DNA from: an uncultured bacterium
GTDB taxonomy: Bacteria > Bacteroidota > Bacteroidia > Bacteroidales > Bacteroidaceae
NCBI GenBank assembly: GCA_905216025.1
Contig: CAJMSE010000007.1
Location: forward strand, 81,857 to 145,856
Length of the DNA: 64,000 nucleotides
Direction: 5' to 3'
Shown: in pieces, positions 10,579-19,006 of the stretch
Layout of the letters: the number at the start of each line of letters is the position of its first letter
Position numbering within the stretch: position 1 is the first letter of the stretch
Notes under the pieces: model-generated
Told to the model about the DNA's origin: nothing
Database searches by the model: none
Seen by the model: only the letters and a program-made list of their open reading frames with translations
Translations under genes and position numbers: made by a program

Positions 10579-10797
10579 AAACGCAAAGGTCGCAAAGACG
10601 CAAAGATTTTATTATCATATAAATCAATAGGTAATTCTTTATAATTACTTTATAATAAGTTATTTTGAACACGGAGACACGGAGACACAGAGTTATATTT
10701 TCCTCTGTGTCTCCGTGTCTCCGTGTTCAAAATATAAACTAATTGTTGTAATCTACTTATATAACAGTATCTTTGCGTCTTTGCGACCTTTGCGTTT
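10579..10797. repeat. Nested REP-like inverted repeats between porZ and nadA
   Basis: Outer arms of 29 bases (10579-10607 and 10769-10797, containing CGCAAAGGTCGCAAAGACGC) enclose inner arms of 32 bases (10661-10692 and 10703-10734, containing GAACACGGAGACACGGAGAC) with a 10-nt loop. Both pairs are perfect. It lies between convergent genes, so it may terminate transcription from both sides. A relative of the inner element is at 48089-48154. Confidence 0.85.
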
Positions 10798-10818
10798 ATA
10801 AAACCTTTATAAGACCAC

Positions 10819-11808
10819 TCAGCTCAGCTCCAGCATCCTCTCTATCGGCTTGACGGCCTCGCGTGCCACATCGGCATCGACGTCTACAGCCGGCCATTCA
10901 TATTTAAGGGTGTTGTAAATCTTCAGCAGGGTGTTCATCTTCATGTAGTCGCATTCGTTGCATGAGCATCCGATGCTGCCCTCGCCGATCTCCGGCGGCA
11001 CAGGGATGAATGTCTTTCCGGGGCACTTCTGGCTCATCTCGTGCAGTATTCCGGCCTCTGTGGCCACGATAAACTCCTTGTCGGCAGATTCTATGGCGTG
11101 CTTCAAAAGAACGGCCGTAGAGCCCACCACGTCGGCCACAGCCAGCACCGGACCCTTGCATTCGGGATGCGCCAGCACCTTCGCTCCCGGGTGAGCGGCC
11201 TTCAGCTTCAGTATCTCTTCCACCGAGAAACGCTCGTGAACGTGGCATCCGCCGTTCCAAAGGAGCATCTTCCGCCCCGTCACCTCATTTATATAAGAGC
11301 CCAGGTTCTTGTCCGGCCCGAAGATAATCTTTTCGTCCTGGGGGAACGTGTCCACTATCTTCTTCGCGTTTCCGCTCGTCACGACGACGTCTGTGAGTGC
11401 CTTCACCGCGGCCGTGGTGTTCACATAGCTCACCACCGTATATCCCGGGTGCTCCTCCTTATACTTCTTCAGGTCCTCGGCGCGGCACGAGTCGGCCAGC
11501 GAGCATCCCGCATTGAGGTCGGGAGCGAGCACGAGCTTGTCCGGACTGAGTATCTTGCAAGTCTCTGCCATGAAGTGCACGCCGCACATCACGATTATCC
11601 GTGCGTCCGTCTCGGCGGCCTTGCGTGCCAGTGCGAGCGAGTCGCCGATGAAGTCGGCCACCTCCTGAATCTCTCCGCGTGTATAGTAATGTGCCATTAT
11701 CACGGCCTTCTTCTCCTCGCACATCCGTCTTATCTCAGCCTTGAGGTCCGTGCCCTCGGCTGCCGGTTCGTCGATGAACCCCTTTTCTTTCCATTCCTGC
11801 TTTATCAT
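10819..11808 (-). CDS. nadA: Quinolinate synthase A
   Basis: Condenses iminoaspartate with dihydroxyacetone phosphate to quinolinate, the first committed intermediate of de novo NAD synthesis, using a [4Fe-4S] cluster. Three cysteine-bearing motifs are present: MCGVHFMAET, WNGGCHVHE and GCSCNECDYMKMN. AHYYTRGEIQEVADFIGDS is the substrate-binding N-terminal signature. I chose ATG 11808 (MIKQEW). The frame runs 20 codons further upstream through a sequence unlike the family. That gives 329 aa, as expected. No nadB or nadC is adjacent, which is unusual since these genes often cluster. Confidence 0.95.
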   Translation of the reverse strand: MIKQEWKEKGFIDEPAAEGTDLKAEIRRMCEEKKAVIMAHYYTRGEIQEVADFIGDSLALARKAAETDARIIVMCGVHFMAETCKILSPDKLVLAPDLNAGCSLADSCRAEDLKKYKEEHPGYTVVSYVNTTAAVKALTDVVVTSGNAKKIVDTFPQDEKIIFGPDKNLGSYINEVTGRKMLLWNGGCHVHERFSVEEILKLKAAHPGAKVLAHPECKGPVLAVADVVGSTAVLLKHAIESADKEFIVATEAGILHEMSQKCPGKTFIPVPPEIGEGSIGCSCNECDYMKMNTLLKIYNTLKYEWPAVDVDADVAREAVKPIERMLELS

Positions 11809-12101
11809 CGTCGCTGTTTTTTCCGTCTGCCGTCCGATACCGGTTTTCCGTGATTCCGCGTTCCGCAAGAATCATGTCAACGACGTTTCCGTCCGTTTCC
11901 GATACCGTCTTTTCCAGACTTTATATTATTATTATCTTTTATTTTCTTTCTTTTAAAAATTCAATGTTGTAGATGATGGGCTGTTGATATGTTGAAAACT
12001 CGCAGCCGTTTTACTTGCATAATCCGATATAAACATACGTGCCGGCTATTTACACATGCATTGTTGATTGTTACCGGCTGACTTTTAGCATTATCGGCAC
12101 T

Positions 12102-12287
12102 TTATCCACAATATTACATTACGGTGCAAAATTAATAAGTTTATATCTTTTTCCGTCAACATTCTGTTTAAAACTTACTTAAAACGTCATAATAACCGTG
12201 TTGATATCCACGTCAGAAAGGAAGGCCTTGATAAGTCTGTGGATAATGAACACGTTATCCACAGGGTTATGAACAGAGTTATCAACA
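12102..12287. other. Candidate chromosomal replication origin (DnaA-box cluster)
   Basis: TTATCCACA occurs at 12102-12110 and 12255-12263, and inverted at 12238-12246. One-base variants TTATGAACA (12267-12275) and TTATCAACA (12279-12287) follow. The last three boxes are spaced exactly 12 bases apart. An AT-rich stretch (12110-12200) that could unwind lies beside them. Flanking genes diverge: nadA to the left on minus, the tubulin-like operon to the right on plus. dnaA is not in the window, which does not exclude an origin because oriC is often unlinked to dnaA in this phylum. A plasmid-like or regulatory DnaA-binding site is the alternative. Confidence 0.55.
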
Positions 12288-12381
12288 GGTTTTTGGGTTA
12301 TCAGGTTTTTGGTTTTTAGGTTATCAGGTTCTGGGTTTTGAGGTTATAGGGTGAGATATGATAATGGCGCTTCCTGTATTT

Positions 12382-12557
12382 TACAGCTCTCAAAAACGTT
12401 TGGCTTAGCTTTCAAAAACACTTTTGATAGCTGGCACAAACACGTTTGAAAGCGCGCGGAATACAATGGCGGGCAACCGTTCATACCGTCAAAGGCAACC
12501 CGTTACACCTTCAAACGCACCTTATCGCACCTTCAAACGCACCTTATCGTATCCTCC
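12382..12557. repeat. 22-bp-period modular repeat array (eight units)
   Basis: Eight consecutive 22-base units. Units 1-4 start with a xAxAGC-like hexamer followed by a GC-AAA-AC core. Units 5-7 end in a CACC(G/T)TCA-like block, and units 7 and 8 repeat CGCACCTTATCG. The array aligns unit by unit, without gaps, with the array at 39812-39987. Function unknown. Confidence 0.8.
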
Positions 12558-12695
12558 TCCTCACCTTCTTAAATTCCCTGCCTAAACCTACAAACCCTCC
12601 GCAGCCTACACATAAAACCGTTATAAGCACTTCCCGACATCTCTTCAGGCTAAAAAAAAACTATACATTATTATGTTTTATTTAAAATAATTCGT

Positions 12696-12703
12696 TATAT
12701 TTG
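12696..12703 (+). promoter_or_regulatory. -7 promoter box (TATATTTG), possible promoter of the tubulin-like operon
   Basis: TATATTTG fits TAnnTTTG. No clear TTTG lies 19-21 nt upstream. It is 515 nt before the first gene of the operon, so it either starts a long leader, drives an unrecognised small gene, or is a chance match. Confidence 0.4.
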
Positions 12704-13218
12704 CAACTGAATCCGTTTGTCACCTGTATCTCCGCGGTGTGGTTTTAGGGAGCCGGCTGCTGTGGTGCGGAGTGATAGAAGCCCGCGCCGGGCCGTTATA
12801 TTCTTGTCCTGACAGACTCGGAATGACGGAGGACGAGGGTGGGAGAGAGGATTCACGACATACTAAAAAGGCGTTTACATGCGCTTTGTTCTTGACGGAC
12901 TGGAATCTGGTAAATTCTCTGATATTGTCAGGAGTGAGGCAACGTAGATGTCCTCGGGATGTGTTTATATGCGCATCCCATTTGTTGTGGCGGGCAGTCT
13001 GATGTCCCGGCATGGCATTTGGAGATGTTTTTATATATCATATCGGCGTGGGCTCTTGGCGTTGTTCGTTCTTCAATATCGGGCATACCAGAGCCTCAGT
13101 TCGTGGAACGAGCAGCAGATAGTTCCCGCGTCTTCTTTTTATGCGTTGGTGTTCATTACCTTTTTCAAGGCCTGACAGTCGGGAACATCGGGCACTAACA
13201 AATTGTCAGGCATTCTCT

Positions 13219-13824
13219 ATGTGGGCATTTTTTGATATTATACGTTTCTCAGCCGGCAGCATTCTCTGGGGAGTTCTCATTGCATTGCTGTGCATGACCG
13301 CTTTTGTTATCATAATAAAGGGGTGGTGGAAGAACGCCGTCTTCACGTTGGGGACATATATCGTCGGTGCCGTGCTCTTCGTCTTGCTCTCTGCCCAGTG
13401 CGTGCTCATCTGCGGGTCGATAAAGATCATCAACACCACCGATGTCTACGAGGAGCGGATATCCGCCATGCTGAGCGGCATCAGCGACTCTTACGTGCCT
13501 ACGATAGACGAGAACGACAGGGTGGTGAAAGAACTCATAGACCGCTATCCGATACTTGAAAACTACATAGGAAGCGGAGATTTCAGCGGATACAGCGTCG
13601 CCGAGCTGCCGCATGTGATGGCCGATGAGCTGCGCTCATATATGAAAGAGTATATAGTGCGCCGGCTGCTGTGGTGTCTCGGCTTTGTGGTGGTGGCCGG
13701 AGTGGTGGCTGTAAAGACGATAACTCTGGAGAACAGCATGCGCCGTTCGGCCCCGCGCCGGTCAGACAGCGCGCGCACGATGCCCGACCGCAGTGCCCGG
13801 CGCCACGTACGCCGCCGCAGATAA
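13219..13824 (+). CDS. Inner-membrane protein, first gene of tubulin-like operon
   Basis: A 201-aa protein of no family I recognise. Hydrophobic segments at ~12-33 and ~40-65 form a hairpin, a polar domain (~66-147) follows, and a third membrane segment lies at ~150-170. The tail (MRRSAPRRSDSARTMPDRSARRHVRRRR) is strongly Arg-rich, so it is probably cytoplasmic by the positive-inside rule. I chose ATG 13219 because the upstream 26 codons of the frame are unlike a membrane-protein start. The tubulin-like gene follows after 67 nt. It could anchor that protein to the inner membrane, but this is inferred from position only. Confidence 0.75.
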   Translation: MWAFFDIIRFSAGSILWGVLIALLCMTAFVIIIKGWWKNAVFTLGTYIVGAVLFVLLSAQCVLICGSIKIINTTDVYEERISAMLSGISDSYVPTIDENDRVVKELIDRYPILENYIGSGDFSGYSVAELPHVMADELRSYMKEYIVRRLLWCLGFVVVAGVVAVKTITLENSMRRSAPRRSDSARTMPDRSARRHVRRRR

Positions 13825-13891
13825 GCATGCTGCCGCGTGCGCGCGATATATTAATGTATATAAAACTAAGAAACTAAAAATAACTACAATC

Positions 13892-16800
13892 ATGACAGAA
13901 GCAAAGACTTTTTGCACCGCCAATCATATTCTCATAGGATTGGGAGGTACCGGAGGTAAGATATTACGCTCCTTCAAGATGCGAATGTTCGAAGAGTTTC
14001 CCACGCACGATGAGCGTAAGAAACTGCCCGTGCAACTGCTATACGTCGACTCCACGGACGAGATGATGCCCAAGGACGGCCGTCCGCGCCCCGACTTCAG
14101 GGTGATGGGACAGGACGCTTCGTTCACTAACAGGGAATTCCTCAATATCAAGGCCGTAGACGTGAGCTACATTCTCGACCACATCGGCAACTATCCCTCG
14201 GTGAAGGGAATAGTGGAGAACGCCCAGCAGGTGAAGCAGGCGATAGGCTCTCTCGGACAGGCTGCCGGACAGATGCGCCGTGCCGGCCGTCTGCTCTTCG
14301 CCGCAAATGCCGTCGCTTACGTCAATGCCCTGCGCGATGCCTACGGCCGTTGCGAGCAGATATCGGGCGACGCGTCGAAGAAATACATACATATCTTCGC
14401 CGGACTGTGCGGCGGTACCGGCTCAGGCTCTATCATAGACGCCATCGTTCAGGCCCGCAAGACATTCCCCGATGCCGTCATCTCGGTATACGCGATGATA
14501 CCGGAGATGAACCTTCCGAAGAGCAACATGGACCAAGGCCGCTACTATCAGAACGGATATGCCGCCATAAACGAGCTCAACGCGTTGCAGGCAGGCCGCT
14601 TCTGCCCGCAGGACGTGACCGGAACAGGGCAGGCAAAGCTCTACAACTCGACGGTGAAGGGCGTGGCAAACGGTGTCACCATATATAGTAATGTGAACGA
14701 GAACGGCATGACGGTGAACTCTCTCGAAGAGCTGCCGAAGATAATAAGCGACTATGTTTTCGCACGTATCTTCTTCGTAAACGAGGAGGATGAAAAGCAC
14801 TTCGGCGACATCCTGCGCGCCTACAACTACGAGAACATGGACAAGTTCGCACTCGAATACGACGAGGCGGAGGATGCCGACAGCATGGGAGTGGTGCCCG
14901 TGGCACGCACGAAGAAGGTCAACTCGATAGGCATCAAGCGTGTGATGTATCCCGAGCTGCGCGTGCTCAAGCACATAACATACACCGTGGGCGAGAGCGT
15001 GCTCTACCAGTTCAAGTACAACAACTGGCGCGAAAATCAGGGATTTGTCAACGAGGAGCGCAACAAAGACTATCGCAAGGCATATCTCAACACCGACAAG
15101 CAGGCCGAGTGGATGATAGATACCGAGCATCTGACGCTCGAAAAGAAAGTGCTCGAGAGCGATGCCGACTACCCGTCGTTCAACGACTACTGGCACGACA
15201 AGGCAATAGCATATGCTGAGGAGGCCAAGAAGGCCGACTGCCCGCTCAACGAACTCGACAACATCATGGGCGAATTCTATGCCAACCACTTCCGCGAGGA
15301 GGGTGTCGAGACGTTCTACACGGGCAAGGAACGCGCCATTCCCGAGATGGCCAAGGAGATACGCCACACCATCGAGGCCGGTCTCTTCGAGAGCTGGAAG
15401 ATTGGCGACGTGTCGATAGTGGAGCTTCAGAAAGTCTCCAAGCTGCTCCTTGAGCGCATGGGAGAGATACGTACCGAACTGGAAGCGAAGACAAAGGAGG
15501 AGAAGGAAAACTACGACGCGTTCGATCAGGACCGCACCGACAACGTGGCGGAGTGGAGCCGGCTCGGTATTCTGCAGCGCATGGTGGGCGTGGGAGCACG
15601 CCGATATGCCGACCATCAGGGCATCCTCACCGACTATTATATATCCAAGACGAAGCTCGTGGCACTCGAATTTGCCAAGAAACTGGCGGCCAAGGTGTTT
15701 GTGGAGATAGGTAAGATGGATGCCGACATATCCGCTTTCGGACAGAAGATAAACGAGGCCATAGAGGAAACGGAGCGTCTCGTGGGAGCACAGCGCAAGG
15801 TGAACAAGGGTCTTGAAGACATGAAAGGCGCGATAATCGAAGTCAGCGAGGACGAAACGATGAGCGAGTTTGAGACCGACATCAAGGTCGACAAGATAGA
15901 CATGCCCAACATCGCGCGCCAGATACGCGAGTCGATACTGCCTCAGGGAGAGTTCTTCAATTTCGGACGGCTCACCAACGAGATCAGCGTCGACGACATC
16001 AAGGACGCTTTCGACATCAAGCTGGCCGCCATTGTGAAGACCAAGCACGACGAGAAGAGCGACAGCGACAAGAAGGTTCTCGGCCTGAACATCCTCACAC
16101 AATTGCAGCAGAAACTCGCCACCGACGACGACATCAAGGAGTTTGCCACCAAGATTGTAAGACAGAGCGGTGTATACCTCCGTCTGAACACCGACCAGAT
16201 GCAGCTCCACCTGCGCAACAACGAGGGCGAGCTGAGTCCCATCAACCCCGCGAGCGTGAACAAGAAGACCATTCTCGTGTCCATCCCGTCGGATGAAGAC
16301 AGCCCCGGTCTGAAGCGTTTTGCCGACAAGCTGGTCGACGCCTTCAAGGACCAGTTTGGCAACGGAGCGTCGCAGGGCAGCATAATAATCAACCGTCAGA
16401 GCTCGCGCAAGGACGAACTGTCAATCATCACCATACAGTATTGCTACCCGATGCGTGCCATCGAGTGGATGGCACCCTACAAGGAGCGCTACAACCAGTT
16501 CCTAAACTCGGGCAATCCGGTGACTGACGTCAAGAACGCCATACTCCTGCACAGCGAGGGCGACGGCAAGGATCTGCCGTCACTGTTTGCCCTCAGCGAG
16601 GAGGAGATAGCCGCGAAGCGCGCTGCCCGTGCTCAGGCCGGAGCGGCTTCCGTGGCCGGTACTGTTGCACAGCCTGTCGGAGTAAATCCCGTTGCACAGC
16701 CTGTGAGTCCCGTGACACCTCCCGTAAGTCCCGTTGCACCCCCTCCCGTTGGCGGCGTGACGCCCCCGCCGATGACTCCCCAGCCGGAGATAAAGCTGTT

Positions 16801-17029
16801 CCTCGCCGTCGGCGGTCAGCAGTATGGTCCTTACGGCATGGACATGTGCCGTCAGATGGTGCAGGGCGGCCAGCTCACGCCCCAGTCTATGGTGTGGATG
16901 GAAGGCATGCCCGCATGGGCGCCGGCCGCTCAGGTGCCCGCCCTTCAGGCCCTCTTCGCACCGCCCGCTGCGCCGGGAATGCCGCCGCTGCCGCCCATGG
17001 GCGGTCCCACGCCTCCGCCGATGATGTAG
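13892..17029 (+). CDS. Tubulin-like GTPase with proline-rich linker and GYF_2 domain
   Basis: A 1045-aa cytoplasmic protein. Residues 13-25 (ILIGLGGTGGKIL) match the N-terminal nucleotide-binding loop of FtsZ/tubulin folds. Residues 171-180 (GLCGGTGSGS) match the tubulin/FtsZ GTP-binding signature GGGTG(S/T)G with one change. This fits the bacterial Tubulin_2-type family (Pfam PF13809, from memory). The middle (~550-800) is helical and charged. Residues ~915-965 are rich in Pro, Ala and Val (PVSPVTPPVSPVAPPPVGG). Then ~967-1023 is a GYF_2/DUF4339 domain (GGQQYGPYGMDMCRQMV..WMEGMPAWAP), a fold that often binds partner peptides. ATG 13892 is chosen over an upstream in-frame ATG that overlaps the previous gene. 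It is flanked by membrane and exported proteins in one transcription unit, so it may organise an envelope structure. Whether it polymerises is unknown. Confidence 0.85.
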   Translation: MTEAKTFCTANHILIGLGGTGGKILRSFKMRMFEEFPTHDERKKLPVQLLYVDSTDEMMPKDGRPRPDFRVMGQDASFTNREFLNIKAVDVSYILDHIGNYPSVKGIVENAQQVKQAIGSLGQAAGQMRRAGRLLFAANAVAYVNALRDAYGRCEQISGDASKKYIHIFAGLCGGTGSGSIIDAIVQARKTFPDAVISVYAMIPEMNLPKSNMDQGRYYQNGYAAINELNALQAGRFCPQDVTGTGQAKLYNSTVKGVANGVTIYSNVNENGMTVNSLEELPKIISDYVFARIFFVNEEDEKHFGDILRAYNYENMDKFALEYDEAEDADSMGVVPVARTKKVNSIGIKRVMYPELRVLKHITYTVGESVLYQFKYNNWRENQGFVNEERNKDYRKAYLNTDKQAEWMIDTEHLTLEKKVLESDADYPSFNDYWHDKAIAYAEEAKKADCPLNELDNIMGEFYANHFREEGVETFYTGKERAIPEMAKEIRHTIEAGLFESWKIGDVSIVELQKVSKLLLERMGEIRTELEAKTKEEKENYDAFDQDRTDNVAEWSRLGILQRMVGVGARRYADHQGILTDYYISKTKLVALEFAKKLAAKVFVEIGKMDADISAFGQKINEAIEETERLVGAQRKVNKGLEDMKGAIIEVSEDETMSEFETDIKVDKIDMPNIARQIRESILPQGEFFNFGRLTNEISVDDIKDAFDIKLAAIVKTKHDEKSDSDKKVLGLNILTQLQQKLATDDDIKEFATKIVRQSGVYLRLNTDQMQLHLRNNEGELSPINPASVNKKTILVSIPSDEDSPGLKRFADKLVDAFKDQFGNGASQGSIIINRQSSRKDELSIITIQYCYPMRAIEWMAPYKERYNQFLNSGNPVTDVKNAILLHSEGDGKDLPSLFALSEEEIAAKRAARAQAGAASVAGTVAQPVGVNPVAQPVSPVTPPVSPVAPPPVGGVTPPPMTPQPEIKLFLAVGGQQYGPYGMDMCRQMVQGGQLTPQSMVWMEGMPAWAPAAQVPALQALFAPPAAPGMPPLPPMGGPTPPPMM

Positions 17030-17118
17030 CAGGGCGTGCCGCCGCTGCCTTTTTAAGAAGGCCGTGTGCCGGCAAAAAGGATTTTACAGAAGTATAACAA
17101 TAAAAAAGTAAATATATA

Positions 17119-17826
17119 ATGGCAACAACAAATCGTTCAGAGAGAGTGCGTTTCAGATATGGAATATGTCTTAATGACAGCTGCTCTAAGTGTAAATCGA
17201 AGGAAGTTCAGGAGATATCGGCCCGCAAGGAGTTTGTCTGCTCGGAGTGCGGCAAGCCGCTGCGCGAGTGTCCTCCTCCCACCACGTGGTGGCAGAAGAA
17301 CGGCAAGAAGGTGATAGTCGGCGTGGTTGCACTGGTCGGTGTAGGCGGCGGAATATTCCTGTCGACGCTCGGCGGTGGTGACAGCGATGCCGGCGATAAA
17401 GGTGCTGCTACGGAGAAGGTAGACTCTGCTGCTACCGACAGCATCGTGAAGGACACCGCTACGGCTACTCCTGCAAAGGTGGAGGAGTCCGCTGCAGAGC
17501 CGGAGAAGGACAAGGCTGCCGGCGAGGAGAAAGCTAAGGCAGGCGCCGGCCAGGCCAAGGGTGGCACGAAGGCTGCCGGACACGCTCCCGGAGAGCGCTG
17601 GCAGGGCACGCTCAACCTCGGCTATGGCACCTATTCGGGTGAGATTGTAGACGGAAAACCCGACGGGGCAGGCGTTCTCACATACAGTTCCTCACATCAG
17701 GTGGTGAGTTCAAAGGACGTGATGGCAGAAGCCGGAGAACGTATCGAGGGTGTGTTTGAAAACGGAAAGCCGTCTATCGTGACTCTGTACAAGAAGGACG
17801 GAAACACCGTCAGGGTAAAGAGATAA
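17119..17826 (+). CDS. Zinc-ribbon / single-TM / MORN-like membrane protein
   Basis: A 235-aa protein with a clear modular layout. A cytoplasmic N-terminal zinc ribbon has Cys pairs C22-x2-C25 and C41-x2-C44, with extra Cys at 17 and 51. One membrane helix spans 64-84. A low-complexity Ala/Lys/Glu/Asp linker (~86-160) could cross the periplasm or stay near the membrane. A MORN-like segment (GYGTYSGEIVDGKPDGAGVLTY, ~168-189) ends the protein. It follows the tubulin-like gene by 89 nt. I infer a bitopic linker between the cytoplasmic GTPase and the exported proteins encoded downstream. I know of no named family with this exact combination. Confidence 0.8.
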   Translation: MATTNRSERVRFRYGICLNDSCSKCKSKEVQEISARKEFVCSECGKPLRECPPPTTWWQKNGKKVIVGVVALVGVGGGIFLSTLGGGDSDAGDKGAATEKVDSAATDSIVKDTATATPAKVEESAAEPEKDKAAGEEKAKAGAGQAKGGTKAAGHAPGERWQGTLNLGYGTYSGEIVDGKPDGAGVLTYSSSHQVVSSKDVMAEAGERIEGVFENGKPSIVTLYKKDGNTVRVKR

Positions 17827-17890
17827 CAATGACAGGCATGCGCACATATTATATATAATGTGTGCGCTGCCTTTAAAGTGCCGTTGAATC

Positions 17891-19000
17891 ATGTTTAGAC
17901 ACATACTCATAGCATTGTCGGTGATGCTTGCCGCAGGGACAGTAAGTTCCAGGGCGGCAACGTTCTCCTCGGAGAAACTGGAACGTCTGGCAGCTTTTGC
18001 CGGTCTGCAGCGTCTCGACACGCTGTCGCCCGGAGTGCATGTCGGCTACCGTTACAAGCAGCGTCAGGTGACGGTGCGCGTCAACCGGTGGAATGAGATA
18101 GAGCATATCGGACTCCTGCTTTTCTCAAAGCAGCTCAGGGAAGTGAACCCGTTGCCCGTATACGACTTCCTCGAGCGTTATCTGTTGGCGGCGGATGCCA
18201 TGCCGGCAAACACCGAAGACATGATGAGGATGAGTTGGGACAGGATTCATTTTACCGTCGGAAACGCAAGGACGGCACTGTCGTTGGACACGACGGCAGT
18301 CTTCAGCGAGAGCCATGTAGACTTGCGTGTGTATAAGGTGGCGTGGTCCGTGGCAGACAGGAAAGTGCTTGAGATGTCGTTCCTGATGGACTACCAGCTG
18401 ATGACGGGGCTTAACGCGATAGAGCTTGAGCAGTCTCTGTTCCGCAACATGCGCCGCTATACGTTCCGTCCGCAACCCGCCGGCATGCCGGTGCTGCCCG
18501 ACAAAGGCAGCGCTTACACACTGAAGGGAAACTATTTCATAAGTCCTGCCATACGCAACGACCTCTATTACAGTCGCGACGGCGGGCACGGCGAGTGGAG
18601 ATTGGTGAGCGGACGGCAGGCAGGCACAAGGGCATTGTCGAACATGATGCTGCGCCCGGCAGACGGTAACGGACCGATGGTGAAGGTGAAACTTGACAAG
18701 TACGGTCTGCGCACGGACAGTGCGACGGTCGGTTACGGTGCGCTGTGGCAGCTGTGCGTCGATGAGGGGTGCACGCCATACTTCGGAATGAAGGCCAAGG
18801 CCGGCGATGAATACCGCTGCACGGTGTTCATGGTGAACAGGACGGGCGGCTATCTGCATCTCCTGAGCATAGGTATACCCGAAAGGGCGGTAGCCAATCC
18901 GGCGGATTGCGAGGCCCGTGCACGGATATACTGCTACATACCGCTGCATAATGTATCAGAGAAAATGTTGAACGTAACGGAGTTTGAACCTATAAAATAA
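17891..19000 (+). CDS. Exported protein of unknown function in tubulin-like operon
   Basis: A 369-aa protein with a signal peptide (MFRHILIALSVMLAAGTVSSRA). No lipobox and no further membrane span are apparent. The rest alternates predicted strands and short helices. I recognise no motif. Several cysteines occur only in the last quarter (near CVDEGCTPYF and CEARARIYCY). The next gene starts 6 nt after its stop, so the two are surely co-transcribed. The likely location is the periplasm or outer-membrane face. Confidence 0.8.
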   Translation: MFRHILIALSVMLAAGTVSSRAATFSSEKLERLAAFAGLQRLDTLSPGVHVGYRYKQRQVTVRVNRWNEIEHIGLLLFSKQLREVNPLPVYDFLERYLLAADAMPANTEDMMRMSWDRIHFTVGNARTALSLDTTAVFSESHVDLRVYKVAWSVADRKVLEMSFLMDYQLMTGLNAIELEQSLFRNMRRYTFRPQPAGMPVLPDKGSAYTLKGNYFISPAIRNDLYYSRDGGHGEWRLVSGRQAGTRALSNMMLRPADGNGPMVKVKLDKYGLRTDSATVGYGALWQLCVDEGCTPYFGMKAKAGDEYRCTVFMVNRTGGYLHLLSIGIPERAVANPADCEARARIYCYIPLHNVSEKMLNVTEFEPIK

Positions 19001-19006
19001 TGATGA

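Larger units (their letters stand above)
11869..13218. other. 1.35-kb gene-poor region: candidate oriC, 22-bp array, long leader
   Basis: No supportable gene. In order: AT-rich spacer to 12100; a DnaA-box cluster 12102-12287; GGTTATCAGGTT-type simple repeats 12297-12350; a 22-bp modular array 12382-12557; an AT-rich stretch ending in a TATATTTG promoter box at 12696-12703; and a 515-nt stretch before the first gene of the tubulin-like operon. Short open frames at 12739-13002 and 12959-13198 have no recognisable family. Confidence 0.6.

Noticed and set aside
12739..13198. Short overlapping open frames before the tubulin-like operon
   Set aside because: No family, no consistent frame, and odd Cys/Trp/Arg-rich composition.
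14423..16210. 595-aa open frame opposite the tubulin-like gene
   Set aside because: Leu/Val/His-rich antisense shadow without a start context or known motif.
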